Part shown: one piece after another, positions 6,521 to 14,509 of the stretch
Position numbering within the stretch: position 1 is the first letter of the stretch
How the letters are laid out: the number at the start of each line of letters is the position of its first letter
Source: Anaerolineaceae bacterium UBA5311
Lineage (GTDB): Bacteria; Chloroflexota; Anaerolineae; Anaerolineales; Anaerolineaceae
DNA length: 25,690 bases
Assembly: GCA_002411175.1 (NCBI GenBank)
Contig: DHRN01000043.1
Span: forward strand, 5,407 to 31,096
Direction of reading: 5' to 3'
Notes under the pieces: model-generated
Told to the model about the DNA's origin: nothing
Databases searched by the model: none
Seen by the model: the letters and a program-made list of their open reading frames with translations, nothing else
Made by a program: the position numbers and the translations under genes

Positions 6521-7891
6521 TTACTGAATGGCGATACCAGAGTAGTCTTCTGCAACGGATGCTGCACCAACACGGGATTGGACACGAACAATCACAGCCA
6601 GTTGAGAACCAGAAGGTCCTTCAACTACCGCTGAACCGCCGAAGGTACCATCGGTGTAGTAGCCAAATTCAGAAGCACCAACTTCGCCAGCATTGGAGTT
6701 AACTTTGCCGCCAGCGGGGATAGCGCCGAGGGTATCAGTTCCAACCAGGATACCAGCTTTGTCATAGTATTTGACAGTGACAGCACCATCAGCCAGATCG
6801 CCACCGACGTTCTGGATTGCAATGTATGCACGTTGGCGAGTACCATTAGCCCAACCAGAGGTAGTCCAGCGGACGTAGGGCAGTGCAACTTTTGCTGCGC
6901 CGCCGTTGAATCCGAGGAAAGCGGTGGAGAGACCGCCGCCAAAGACCTTGCCCATGGCAACGATGTCGCCATCAGCCGTGATCACAGCAGATCCAATATA
7001 GCCATCATCATTGACGTCACAGGCATTGAAGGATTCTTTGGCGCCAGCAGCCAGGGTCACAGGACCAGCAACCCCGCCATCGGCATATTCGACAGTGACT
7101 TCAACATCGCCACCGGTCGTATTCTGGACAGCATAGGAAGAGGTCTGAACACCGTTAAATTTACAAAGTGCGGAGGGCATGTAGATTTCGGTTGCGAATT
7201 CTGACGCACCTTCGAAAGCATATGCACCGGTTCCGGTGATATTGAGCTCAAGAGCGGAGGCGACCACAGGTCCGGTCGAATAAACCTGAAGCGAGCCATT
7301 GAAGCCAGCGGGGATTGCGCTCATAACGCCCAAGTCATAATACTTGGTTGCATGGGCAGGAATGCCTACTGTATTAACAGTGATCGGAGCTCCTGAAACA
7401 GGGACAAAGATTAATTCGAAATCAGCGGGCTCAGTTCCAACGTTCTGAACAGAAACGATGGTGTTAGCACCAAAAGTTGCCTTCAAAACAGTTGGGACCA
7501 ACACATAGTCAGATCCGCTGGTGAAACCATTGGACATCGGGCGGACTGCTACACCACTGCCAGCTTTTGGAACCTGGACCAGGGTGGAGACAAGGGGCTG
7601 GTTGGAGGACATAACTGCGGAACCTTTGAAGCCATTCGCAATGTCACCAACAGAGCCAACATAGATTGAGGTACCTGCGAGGGGAGCTAATTCGGGCAAG
7701 GTAATCGGAATACCATTGGGATCAGCTTCACCGTAGAAAACCAGGTTAATGGTTGCAGGACCGGTACCAACATTTTGGTAAGTAACGGAAGTGGTAAACT
7801 GAGTGTTGTATGCGCCAGCTTGGGCGGAAGTGAAAACACCTCCCAAAAGCAGGGCGAGGACTAAAACGACACTTGCAAACTTGAATTTCAT
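6521..7891 (-). CDS. Secreted protein of four beta-sandwich repeats, probable abundant surface protein
   Basis: A 456-residue protein with a clear signal peptide (MKFKFASVVLVLALLLGGVF, likely cleaved after AQA at about 25). The rest is four repeats of about 90-105 residues, roughly 30-120, 130-220, 236-320 and 336-440. Each has an opening like YQNVGTGPATINLVFY or VQNVGTEPADFELIFV, a middle glycine/alanine turn (IPAGG, LAAGA), and a closing strand such as GFKGSAVMSS, GFNGSLQVYS, YIGSAVITAD or FGGSAVVEGP. The pattern resembles CARDB/Ig-like beta-sandwich modules, but I cannot name a family. It has no anchor, LPxTG or S-layer-homology domain. A Shine-Dalgarno AGGAGA (7903-7898) lies six bases from the ATG. 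With the strong terminator and single-gene layout, it is inferred to be an abundant envelope or extracellular protein. Function is unknown. Confidence 0.8.
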   Translation of the reverse strand: MKFKFASVVLVLALLLGGVFTSAQAGAYNTQFTTSVTYQNVGTGPATINLVFYGEADPNGIPITLPELAPLAGTSIYVGSVGDIANGFKGSAVMSSNQPLVSTLVQVPKAGSGVAVRPMSNGFTSGSDYVLVPTVLKATFGANTIVSVQNVGTEPADFELIFVPVSGAPITVNTVGIPAHATKYYDLGVMSAIPAGFNGSLQVYSTGPVVASALELNITGTGAYAFEGASEFATEIYMPSALCKFNGVQTSSYAVQNTTGGDVEVTVEYADGGVAGPVTLAAGAKESFNACDVNDDGYIGSAVITADGDIVAMGKVFGGGLSTAFLGFNGGAAKVALPYVRWTTSGWANGTRQRAYIAIQNVGGDLADGAVTVKYYDKAGILVGTDTLGAIPAGGKVNSNAGEVGASEFGYYTDGTFGGSAVVEGPSGSQLAVIVRVQSRVGAASVAEDYSGIAIQ

Positions 7892-7930
7892 TTTACTTCT
7901 CCTATTAAGATATAATGTGCTTACGATGAT

Positions 7931-7958
7931 ATTTTAGGCTTTCTCTGGAAAAAAACAA
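7931..7958 (-). promoter_or_regulatory. Candidate promoter of the secreted beta-repeat protein
   Basis: On the minus strand TTGTTT (7958-7953) and TAAAAT (7936-7931; 5/6 to TATAAT) are 16 bases apart. A start near 7924 would give a leader of about 33 bases containing the AGGAGA ribosome binding site. The -35 matches only its TTG. Confidence 0.4.
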
Positions 7959-7980
7959 TAACCCTTTCGGATTATTTTGT

Positions 7981-7998
7981 TTGTAAAATGGTTTACAA
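7981..7998. promoter_or_regulatory. Operator-like palindrome between divergent genes
   Basis: TTGTAAA-ATGG-TTTACAA is a perfect 7-bp inverted repeat with a 4-base spacer, in the 164 bases between the divergent starts at 7891 and 8056. It lies upstream of the candidate promoter at 7931-7958 and upstream of the lipoprotein gene. A 7-bp palindrome is common by chance, so only its position makes it a candidate regulator site. Confidence 0.3.
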
Positions 7999-8055
7999 CA
8001 AACCAGAGGACAAAAAATATACTGGAATTTAACCGTGAAATGGATTTTTGATCTA

Positions 8056-8568
8056 ATGAAAAAGAATTATCCCAGAATTTTCTTCCTGATTTTGACCATC
8101 ACTGTCCTGGTTTTGGCAAGTTGTAAACCTGTGAACGAGGTCGCCCCGACTCAGGAGCCCACAACTGAACAACCTCTTCCCACCACAACGATTGTTGAGG
8201 ATAATTTGCCGGTTATAATCTCGCCGGCTGCTGACAAAACAGCAGTTTGCGGGCGAATCGTCCATCCTGATGGCTCATCGCTTAATAATTTGAACGTCCG
8301 CTTGGCCGAAGTTTATTATGGTTCTCCTGGTTCTGAAGGAGCGTTTGTCCTGGACACTGCTTCCAGCCCCAGCGCGATGACGGATGAGCATGGCTACTTT
8401 TGTACAGCTGAAATAGCCGTTAGGGAATATGTATTTGTTATTGGCAACCCGGAAGAAAATTACGAAATTTACGCTGGCGAAGATGGGAAAGCGGTGGTTT
8501 TTTCTCCAGCTGCCGGCGAAGTTTTGGAGCTTGGAGATATTGTTACTGAACTTGACCCCGATCTTTAA
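8056..8568 (+). CDS. Small lipoprotein with carboxypeptidase-regulatory-like beta domain
   Basis: Begins MKKNYPRIFFLILTITVL and has a lipobox LASC, giving a lipidated cysteine at about position 23 and therefore export and membrane anchoring. A Pro/Thr-rich linker (about 25-55) leads to one domain containing CGRIVHPDGSSLNNLNVRLA and MTDEHGYFCTAEI. This pattern (G.V...G.pl..v.V.l...... T.d.G.y) is typical of carboxypeptidase-regulatory-like or CNA-B-like beta-sandwich domains, which bind or stiffen but do not catalyse. An in-frame GTG at 8035 would add seven residues (MKWIFDL); the ATG gives the more typical lipoprotein signal, though neither start has a good Shine-Dalgarno. Its 3' end overlaps the convergent glycosyltransferase by 26 bases. 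Function unknown. Confidence 0.75.
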   Translation: MKKNYPRIFFLILTITVLVLASCKPVNEVAPTQEPTTEQPLPTTTIVEDNLPVIISPAADKTAVCGRIVHPDGSSLNNLNVRLAEVYYGSPGSEGAFVLDTASSPSAMTDEHGYFCTAEIAVREYVFVIGNPEENYEIYAGEDGKAVVFSPAAGEVLELGDIVTELDPDL

Positions 8569-9697
8569 ATAAGAGTTCGTAAAGCGCCGCATGTTTTTTT
8601 GCAGCGTTTTCGATTGTCAAGCTACGTGCCCAGCTAAAAGCCTGGGCACTTATTTTTTCATACCGCTGGGGGTCTGCGAAGGCTTTCATAATTGTGTTCG
8701 CAAGGGCTTCAGTCGAAGCGGATTTGAAAAGCCAGCCAGTTTGCCCGTCATTGATTAGTTCGTTATTGCCAGATATATCGCTGGCAACCACCGGTACTCC
8801 CCGCGCCATGCTCTCAATAATCACTGTTGGCAACCCCTCAATCATGGAAGGAAGCACAAAGAGGTCCATGCGTTCCAACCAGGAACGAGGATCAGGCTGG
8901 TTTCCCAGCAGCTTAACGCTAGCTTGCAAACCAAGCCCTTCAATTTGCCTTTCAAGAACAAGTCGATAGGGTCCTTCTCCGGCAATGATCAATTTGCAAT
9001 GCGGATGCCGCTTCAATACTTCGGGCATAGCTTCAATGAGAAAATGATACCCTTTGCGTTCGATTAACAGCCCGATAGCTCCAATCACCTTTCGGGGACC
9101 GCCGGGGTACTCCTTCCCAGGTGCAGGTATAAACCATTCTTCCAGGATTCCATTATGAATCACACAAGCTTTTCTGCCGCTCGCCTTCGTACCAGGGAAT
9201 GAGTTGATGGTGTTGACAATATTTCGCGAAACACCAACCTGCAAATCGGTTTTTAGGGGAAACACATGTTTGGAAAAAACTTGTCGCAGCATCCATGCCA
9301 GCGCCCCATCACCCCATTCTTTATCTATATGAGCCGTGCGTGATATTTTGCCGCTGTATCCAAATTTCCGTGCCCTGATTGCTGCCAGAGTTCCCACCTG
9401 GAAATGAGAATTGATTACGTTAATATTATTTTGAAGGCAATATTCAGCCAGTTGCGGTGAGTTGATCTTTGCGAGAGTGTTTTTACCATCGATGAAAACA
9501 AAGGGAATAGACAGGTTTTTCAACTCTGCCAGTTTCCGTTTTTCGATCTCTGTTTCAAATCGATTCAAAATCGCGAGGCTGACCTGTGCGCCCATGAGAT
9601 TCATGCCTTTGGTCAACTCGAGCCCGAACTTATCACTCCCGCCGCTGCGGTTGCCAATATCCAGACCTTTGATCAATTGAAGAACCCTTATTTCCAT
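8543..9697 (-). CDS. GT4-family glycosyltransferase (paralogue 1)
   Basis: A 384-residue GT-B fold retaining glycosyltransferase. The N-terminal acceptor domain starts MEIRVLQLIKGLDIGNRSGG. The C-terminal nucleotide-sugar domain includes IGAIGLLIERKGYHFLIEA and the signature E-x7-E in EGLPTVIIES (E287, E295), followed by GVPVVASDISG and INDGQTGWLF. The ATG at 9697 is chosen over one 13 codons upstream because it lies one base after the stop of the preceding gene and aligns with the start of its paralogue. It is the last gene of the polysaccharide block, and its 3' end overlaps the convergent lipoprotein gene. Expected role: adding a sugar to a lipid-linked oligosaccharide on the cytoplasmic face. 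Donor and acceptor unknown. Confidence 0.9.
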   Translation of the reverse strand: MEIRVLQLIKGLDIGNRSGGSDKFGLELTKGMNLMGAQVSLAILNRFETEIEKRKLAELKNLSIPFVFIDGKNTLAKINSPQLAEYCLQNNINVINSHFQVGTLAAIRARKFGYSGKISRTAHIDKEWGDGALAWMLRQVFSKHVFPLKTDLQVGVSRNIVNTINSFPGTKASGRKACVIHNGILEEWFIPAPGKEYPGGPRKVIGAIGLLIERKGYHFLIEAMPEVLKRHPHCKLIIAGEGPYRLVLERQIEGLGLQASVKLLGNQPDPRSWLERMDLFVLPSMIEGLPTVIIESMARGVPVVASDISGNNELINDGQTGWLFKSASTEALANTIMKAFADPQRYEKISAQAFSWARSLTIENAAKKHAALYELLFKDRGQVQ

Positions 9698-9698
9698 A

Positions 9699-10868
9699 TC
9701 AACTGCTTTTCCCTGATCCTGCCAGCAGAGTCTCATACAATTTTAGGTATGTTTTAGCTATCTCTTCGATCGAAAATTGTTTGACCGAAACTCTTCCTGC
9801 ATTAGCTATCTTTTGTCTTATATGGGGGGTTTCGATCATTTCATTTATTGCATCCGCCAGGGCATGTGAATCTCCGGGAGGAACTAACCTCCCATTAACT
9901 CCATCGTTAATCATTTCTCGCGTGCCGGGGATGTCTGTAGCGACCACAGGCAGACCAGCTGCCATTGCTTCCATGATGACCGTGGGCAAGCCTTCCCACA
10001 ATGAAGAAGAGACAAACAGGTCAAACCCCAGCAGTCGTTCGTGCACGTTATTTACCTGCCCGGCAAACACGACCTTATTCCCAAGCCCAAGCATCCTGGT
10101 ATGTGCTTCCAACTCAGAACGAAGCTCGCCATCGCCCAAGAACAGCAATCCCGTTTCAGGGTGTCGCTCCAAAACAAGGGGCAAAGCTGACAGCAGGTGA
10201 ATATAACCTTTTTGTTCAGCCAATCTGCCTACAGTCCCAATAGTAAATTCAGATTCTCCGGTTTTAGTTGCTGGTAATAGTGAAGTGGAAGGTGGCAGCT
10301 TAATCCCGTTGTATGCAAGCATGGGTCGTAATTTTTTGCTATGAGTTGGATATCGGCGCTTCAATTTATCAACGATGGCACTGGAGACGGCTACCTCCGC
10401 ATCAAGGCAGCGGGGATAAACAAAGTCAGAAATCGCTTGCTTTATCGTGCCAGAAAAACCCGGCTCCCATTCGTTGATGTTATGCGCTGTTCGCAAAATC
10501 ACGGGGATGTTCATCTTGCGTTTCGTCCAGATTGCAACATAAGCACCCTGTTGAAAATGGCTGTGAAGAATCATGGGATGTCTGGTTATTGCATAGTCAC
10601 GCAGGCTATTTGCGCCTGCAGAAATACTGCGCAAGTCATTTGGACCAGCCCAATCGGTTGCAAAGAACACATCAAGGTCTTTCTGCTTCAACCTACCGAG
10701 CCAATCGGTTTCTGCGGGGGTGTTCATTTTATAAAAAGCACAAAGATCAACTTTACAGCCGTGGTTTTTTAACTGCTCACTAAGATCAATACTGAAACGT
10801 TCCGCCCCTCCATTAACACCGCCGATATCAAGCCCTTTAATGATTTGCAGGATTCGAAGCTCAGTCAT
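9699..10868 (-). CDS. GT4-family glycosyltransferase (paralogue 2)
   Basis: A 389-residue GT4 enzyme clearly paralogous to its downstream neighbour: both open with (I/L)RxLQ(L/I)IKGLDIG and keep the GG-rich donor loop (here VNGGAERF). The C-terminal half carries IGTVGRLAEQKGYIHLLSAL and EGLPTVIMEA (E292, E300), the GT4 E-x7-E signature, then GLPVVATDIPGTREMIND. The ATG at 10868 has a good Shine-Dalgarno (AAGGAG seven bases upstream) and overlaps the pyruvyl-transferase stop by eight bases. The tandem pair probably arose by duplication followed by change of specificity, so each may add a different residue to the same glycan. Sugar specificity cannot be read from sequence. Confidence 0.9.
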   Translation of the reverse strand: MTELRILQIIKGLDIGGVNGGAERFSIDLSEQLKNHGCKVDLCAFYKMNTPAETDWLGRLKQKDLDVFFATDWAGPNDLRSISAGANSLRDYAITRHPMILHSHFQQGAYVAIWTKRKMNIPVILRTAHNINEWEPGFSGTIKQAISDFVYPRCLDAEVAVSSAIVDKLKRRYPTHSKKLRPMLAYNGIKLPPSTSLLPATKTGESEFTIGTVGRLAEQKGYIHLLSALPLVLERHPETGLLFLGDGELRSELEAHTRMLGLGNKVVFAGQVNNVHERLLGFDLFVSSSLWEGLPTVIMEAMAAGLPVVATDIPGTREMINDGVNGRLVPPGDSHALADAINEMIETPHIRQKIANAGRVSVKQFSIEEIAKTYLKLYETLLAGSGKSS

Positions 10869-12141
10869 TGTTGAACTCCTTCTTCAACAGTTCAACTGAA
10901 TTTGCGATTTCTTTTTGAGCCTGGGCAATGACAATGGCCAGGTTTTTGCTTTTTTCGTTTCGATTTGCCCAGAGAATTTCCAACTTTTCTCGCAATGAAT
11001 TTTCGCACAGAACGGATATATCGAGAAAATCGTCTTCAATATTGAGTGAATTGACCATTCCCTGAGTCTTTGTGAGATAACCGATGAACAATGTGGGAAC
11101 AGTCATTCCGATTGCGTAGATTCCCGAATGCAGGCGGGTGGCAACGAAGGCGTCCATTTTTCCATAGCAAGCCTTGAGCAAGGCAGGAGTTAGTGTTTCA
11201 TTGACATGGACCACGTCGATGCCTTGTGCACGCAAGTTATTGACTATCAGTGCAGTGGGAATCCCGTCATTTTCTACCGAAGTTGGTCCAACAACCTGGT
11301 TGAAGAAGACAATTTGAACAGAGTGCTTTATGGAAAAATTTGCGAGTGCCTTCTCGATTACCGTATAATAATTTTGCATTGTGTGGGGATCAAACGAACG
11401 GTTCATCCTGGATATCAAGGAAACACCAATTTTAGGTTGCTCCAGGTCTACTCCGGCATCCTGCAATACACTTTTGGCTGTTATCACATCGGCAGCCTGA
11501 ATGCCCAGTGCAAGGTCGGGTGAATAGCTCACCTTTTCTCCCGGTAAGCCGATTTCTTCAGCCAGTTCGATCGATTTTTGGTCCCGCAAAAAAACGTGCC
11601 TCGCTCTCCCAAAAGCTTTTCGAACCAGCATTCTTTCCCACCTTCGTTTGAGCGGACCGATCGATTGGGGTAAGACTACGAGCGGTTTTCTGTATTGATG
11701 CGCTAGCAGAATCCCGGAAATACTCACCGGGAGGGGCCAACCGAAACGACCAGATGAATAAAACTGGTTTCCGGGAACACTCACAATCAGGTTTGCTTCC
11801 CGGTAGGCAGATCTCAAGCTTTCCATAACTGGTGAGAAAGTGCGTCGGAGGTTTGTGATGCCCAGTTGGTGAACAGTGAGTAAAAATTTCCGTAATTGTT
11901 GAAAGGCAGAAGTATCTTTATTCAAACCTGACAATGACCAGGGGGAGGGAACGACCGTGAAACCATTTTTACCGTAAGCCAGCTCGTCGGGCCAATTTGC
12001 AGATACTTTGATCTCACAGGCTGGAAATGCGTCCAGCAAAAACTCACGGGCACTGATAAGCAGCCCCAGGTCGCCTGCATTCATAGTTGAATGGAAGTTT
12101 ACCAGTAAAATCTTTGGTGTAGAGTTAGATATTCCCGACAC
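10861..12141 (-). CDS. Polysaccharide pyruvyl transferase family protein
   Basis: A 426-residue protein of the PS_pyruv_trans (CsaB/WcaK) family. Evidence: the N-terminal nucleotide-binding loop VNFHSTMNAGDLG (about 14-26), the IVSVPGNQFY block, the central VVLPQSIGPL and VFLRDQKSIEL, and the C-terminal ATRLHSGIYAIGMTVPTLFIGY (RLHSG from 336), the most conserved signature. Family members transfer pyruvate from phosphoenolpyruvate to form a ketal on a sugar, or act as related polysaccharide-modifying enzymes. Pyruvylated cell-wall glycans often anchor surface proteins, but no SLH-domain protein is in this window. The start is GTG at 12141, with AAGGAAG at about five bases, overlapping the flippase 3' end by 17 bases. 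The family is secure; the pyruvyl donor role is inferred. Confidence 0.85.
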   Translation of the reverse strand: MSGISNSTPKILLVNFHSTMNAGDLGLLISAREFLLDAFPACEIKVSANWPDELAYGKNGFTVVPSPWSLSGLNKDTSAFQQLRKFLLTVHQLGITNLRRTFSPVMESLRSAYREANLIVSVPGNQFYSSGRFGWPLPVSISGILLAHQYRKPLVVLPQSIGPLKRRWERMLVRKAFGRARHVFLRDQKSIELAEEIGLPGEKVSYSPDLALGIQAADVITAKSVLQDAGVDLEQPKIGVSLISRMNRSFDPHTMQNYYTVIEKALANFSIKHSVQIVFFNQVVGPTSVENDGIPTALIVNNLRAQGIDVVHVNETLTPALLKACYGKMDAFVATRLHSGIYAIGMTVPTLFIGYLTKTQGMVNSLNIEDDFLDISVLCENSLREKLEILWANRNEKSKNLAIVIAQAQKEIANSVELLKKEFNND

Positions 12142-13384
12142 TTGTCTTCCTTGTGTTTTTCAGAGTTTTAATAGCAATTATGCCATAAGAGACAAACAGG
12201 ATAACCTCAGTTGTCAGGTAAACCGCTGCCGCCCCAAACACACCAAGCCATGGGATTAACAGCATGTTTAAACCCAGATTGATAATTGCCGCAATAGACT
12301 GCGGAAGTAATCGGGATTTTTGCATGTTAGCCGCAACGATTATGGCAGCAAATCCAAACTCAAGGCATTTCAAGAGCAGGATCGGACTCAGCCTGACCAT
12401 CAAATCGCCTGACAAAGTATAGTCTTCACCCAGCAACAGGGTTGTTGCAGGTTTGCCTAAAAAAGCTATCGCCAGGCTCATGGTGATACCAATGATCGAG
12501 AGCAGCAAGATCGCTTTCTTCGCCAGGTCTACAAACCTTTCAGAGTTGTTTTTGAACCAACGGGATAAAGAGGGTATGAAAAAAGTATAGACCGCATTCG
12601 GAATTACAAAAAGTGCGTTTATCAAGCTCAATGCCGGCGAATAAATCCCCGTAGCCACCTTTCCTTTGATATTGGAAAGAATGACGACATCAGCCTGCAT
12701 ATAGACAGTTGCCAGGAGATCCGAAATTGCGAAGCTCCTCGTCTGGTTCAACAGATCCGGAAGGTTTGAAAGAGACCTTACAGACATCCCTGGCCGCAGG
12801 ATTACTACAGCAATCGATGCGAAAAGCAGAGAGCAAAAAGCTCTCCAACCGGCAAACATGCTTATGTTTCGATTTCCAGCCAGGATCAAACCGATCAAAC
12901 CGATCAATTTCAATCCCCTTGAAAGCAGGATGAGCAGCGAATAATGCTTGATCTTTCGTTCTATATTGAAAACCGCCAGGGAAGAGACAAAAACCGAATC
13001 AAACCAGACATCCAGGATGCAAACCGCCAGCAGTCCCGTTGGGTAAAGATCTGGTCTGAAATTTGTGGCAATATAGAACAGCAAAACAGCCCAAATGGCT
13101 CCAGCTAAAGACTTGGTCAGCAGGACATTGCCAAAAGTTATGCGCAAATCCTGTGTCAGAGCACCTGCGCGCAGCAGCCAGGTATCCAAGCCGAGATTGA
13201 AGGCAATTGACGTTAAACTGGCGATAGCGAAAGCGGAGGTATAGCCGCCAGAAATTTCCGGACCAAAATATCTTGCCAGCAATAGTGAAAATAGCATGAC
13301 CATCAGCTGTGCCAGGGCTGTTGAGGCGGTATAACCCGAAAAAGAAACGCCTTGTCTTCGCCAGTCAGCGCTTGTAAGCATCAT
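12125..13384 (-). CDS. Wzx-type oligosaccharide flippase (MOP superfamily)
   Basis: A 419-residue integral membrane protein with about 12 hydrophobic helices, lacking large soluble loops. Its N-terminus (GYTASTALAQLMVMLFSLLL, then ARYFGPEISGGYTSAFAIAS) has the helix 1-2 pattern of polysaccharide export flippases, with the typical R-x-F/L-G-x-E/D turn. These proteins move undecaprenyl-linked oligosaccharide units from the inner to the outer face of the membrane. It overlaps the downstream pyruvyl transferase by 17 bases and the upstream GT4 stop by four (ATGA), so it is tightly coupled inside the block. No Wzy polymerase is recognised in the window; one of the GT-C-like proteins upstream might fill a related role, but this is speculation. 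Confidence 0.87.
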   Translation of the reverse strand: MMLTSADWRRQGVSFSGYTASTALAQLMVMLFSLLLARYFGPEISGGYTSAFAIASLTSIAFNLGLDTWLLRAGALTQDLRITFGNVLLTKSLAGAIWAVLLFYIATNFRPDLYPTGLLAVCILDVWFDSVFVSSLAVFNIERKIKHYSLLILLSRGLKLIGLIGLILAGNRNISMFAGWRAFCSLLFASIAVVILRPGMSVRSLSNLPDLLNQTRSFAISDLLATVYMQADVVILSNIKGKVATGIYSPALSLINALFVIPNAVYTFFIPSLSRWFKNNSERFVDLAKKAILLLSIIGITMSLAIAFLGKPATTLLLGEDYTLSGDLMVRLSPILLLKCLEFGFAAIIVAANMQKSRLLPQSIAAIINLGLNMLLIPWLGVFGAAAVYLTTEVILFVSYGIIAIKTLKNTRKTSVGNI

Positions 13385-14505
13385 GGTAAAGTTTCCAGGT
13401 GTTCGCGAAAAGTCTTGCCGAGCGCTGAGATCGAATAGTTATTGACAAAAGCCTGCCTGGCATTATGCCCAATTTTTTCAAGCAGCACAGGGTTATCTTT
13501 CAAATATAAAATCGCTTCAGCAATTGATTCACCTCTTCGCTCACACATCTTCAGCTCAACCTCATCCGTAAACTGATGCTTGATTGCCGGGCTGGCGCCT
13601 GCTATAACTACTTTGGCGCAAGCCATGCATTCGTAGATTTTGTTTTGAACGGTCATTAGGGATTGGGGCGTGCTGCCAAAAGCTCCCAGGCAAAGGTTTG
13701 CCCTGCCTATTTGCTCAACCAGATCCTCCTGTGTGCACCAACCAGAAAAAGTCACATTTTCAAGGTTCTTAGTTTCTACCTGTTGCAAGATTCTGGCTTT
13801 TTCGGGACCCTCGCCGATGAAGAGGAATTCGATGTCCTTGCTGGATGCCAACAATTCGATAGCCTCAATAATCAGATCGAGACCATGATTGGCGATAAAC
13901 GTACCATAATACAATATCCGAAATTTATCTTTGTTGATTTCGGTTTGCTCTGTTGGTTTAAAAATACTATCGTCAGCGCCAATGGGCACGAGTTTAAATC
14001 GGTCTGCCGCGATCCCATAGGTTTGGTGAAGCCACTCAACATATTGAGGGGTATCCTGGATCAGCAGGTCGGGAATACCCAGTGCCTTTTTTTCAGCATG
14101 CTTGATGAATTTGACTGCAGAGTGCTGAGATCCTTCCAGGAACCTCTCAGCCGAAGCCACCAGGTAAAGTGACATTAATACATCCAGGACCAGGGGTTTT
14201 CTCCTCAAAACGCAGATGATTCGGGCAAGAAATACATCGAACTGACCGGGATAGCCGAGAACCATGACATCAAACTTCCCGATGGAAAAGCTCTTAAGCA
14301 CCAATTTTGCGTAAGCCCTGATAACCCGCCACCAAAACTTCGGGCTGCGCCAGCCTCCTGAGGTCACATTTTCACGGTCCTCAATGCTGTGCCAAAGGTT
14401 TTCATGGCAGATGGTCACTTCTACACCTGCGTTCTTCAGGGCAGCGATCATGATCTTATTCCGATTGTATTTAGCACGATAAGTGCCAAAATAGCAGACT
14501 CTCAT
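13381..14505 (-). CDS. GT4-like glycosyltransferase
   Basis: A 375-residue glycosyltransferase starting MRVCYFGTYRAKYNRNKIMI, a Rossmann strand plus loop typical of the GT-B acceptor domain. The C-terminal domain has FRILYYGTFIANHGLDLIIE, FLFIGEGPEKARI and VQNKIYECMACAKVVIAG, the last in the place of the GT4 E-x7-E region but with a weaker first glutamate. It is more distant from the GT4 pair downstream than those two are from each other. The ATG at 14505 is preferred because it falls five bases after the previous stop; a longer reading frame would begin inside the upstream gene. The 3' end overlaps the flippase start by four bases (ATGA). Probable role: cytoplasmic assembly of the glycan repeat unit. 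Confidence 0.85.
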   Translation of the reverse strand: MRVCYFGTYRAKYNRNKIMIAALKNAGVEVTICHENLWHSIEDRENVTSGGWRSPKFWWRVIRAYAKLVLKSFSIGKFDVMVLGYPGQFDVFLARIICVLRRKPLVLDVLMSLYLVASAERFLEGSQHSAVKFIKHAEKKALGIPDLLIQDTPQYVEWLHQTYGIAADRFKLVPIGADDSIFKPTEQTEINKDKFRILYYGTFIANHGLDLIIEAIELLASSKDIEFLFIGEGPEKARILQQVETKNLENVTFSGWCTQEDLVEQIGRANLCLGAFGSTPQSLMTVQNKIYECMACAKVVIAGASPAIKHQFTDEVELKMCERRGESIAEAILYLKDNPVLLEKIGHNARQAFVNNYSISALGKTFREHLETLP

Positions 14506-14509
14506 ACAT

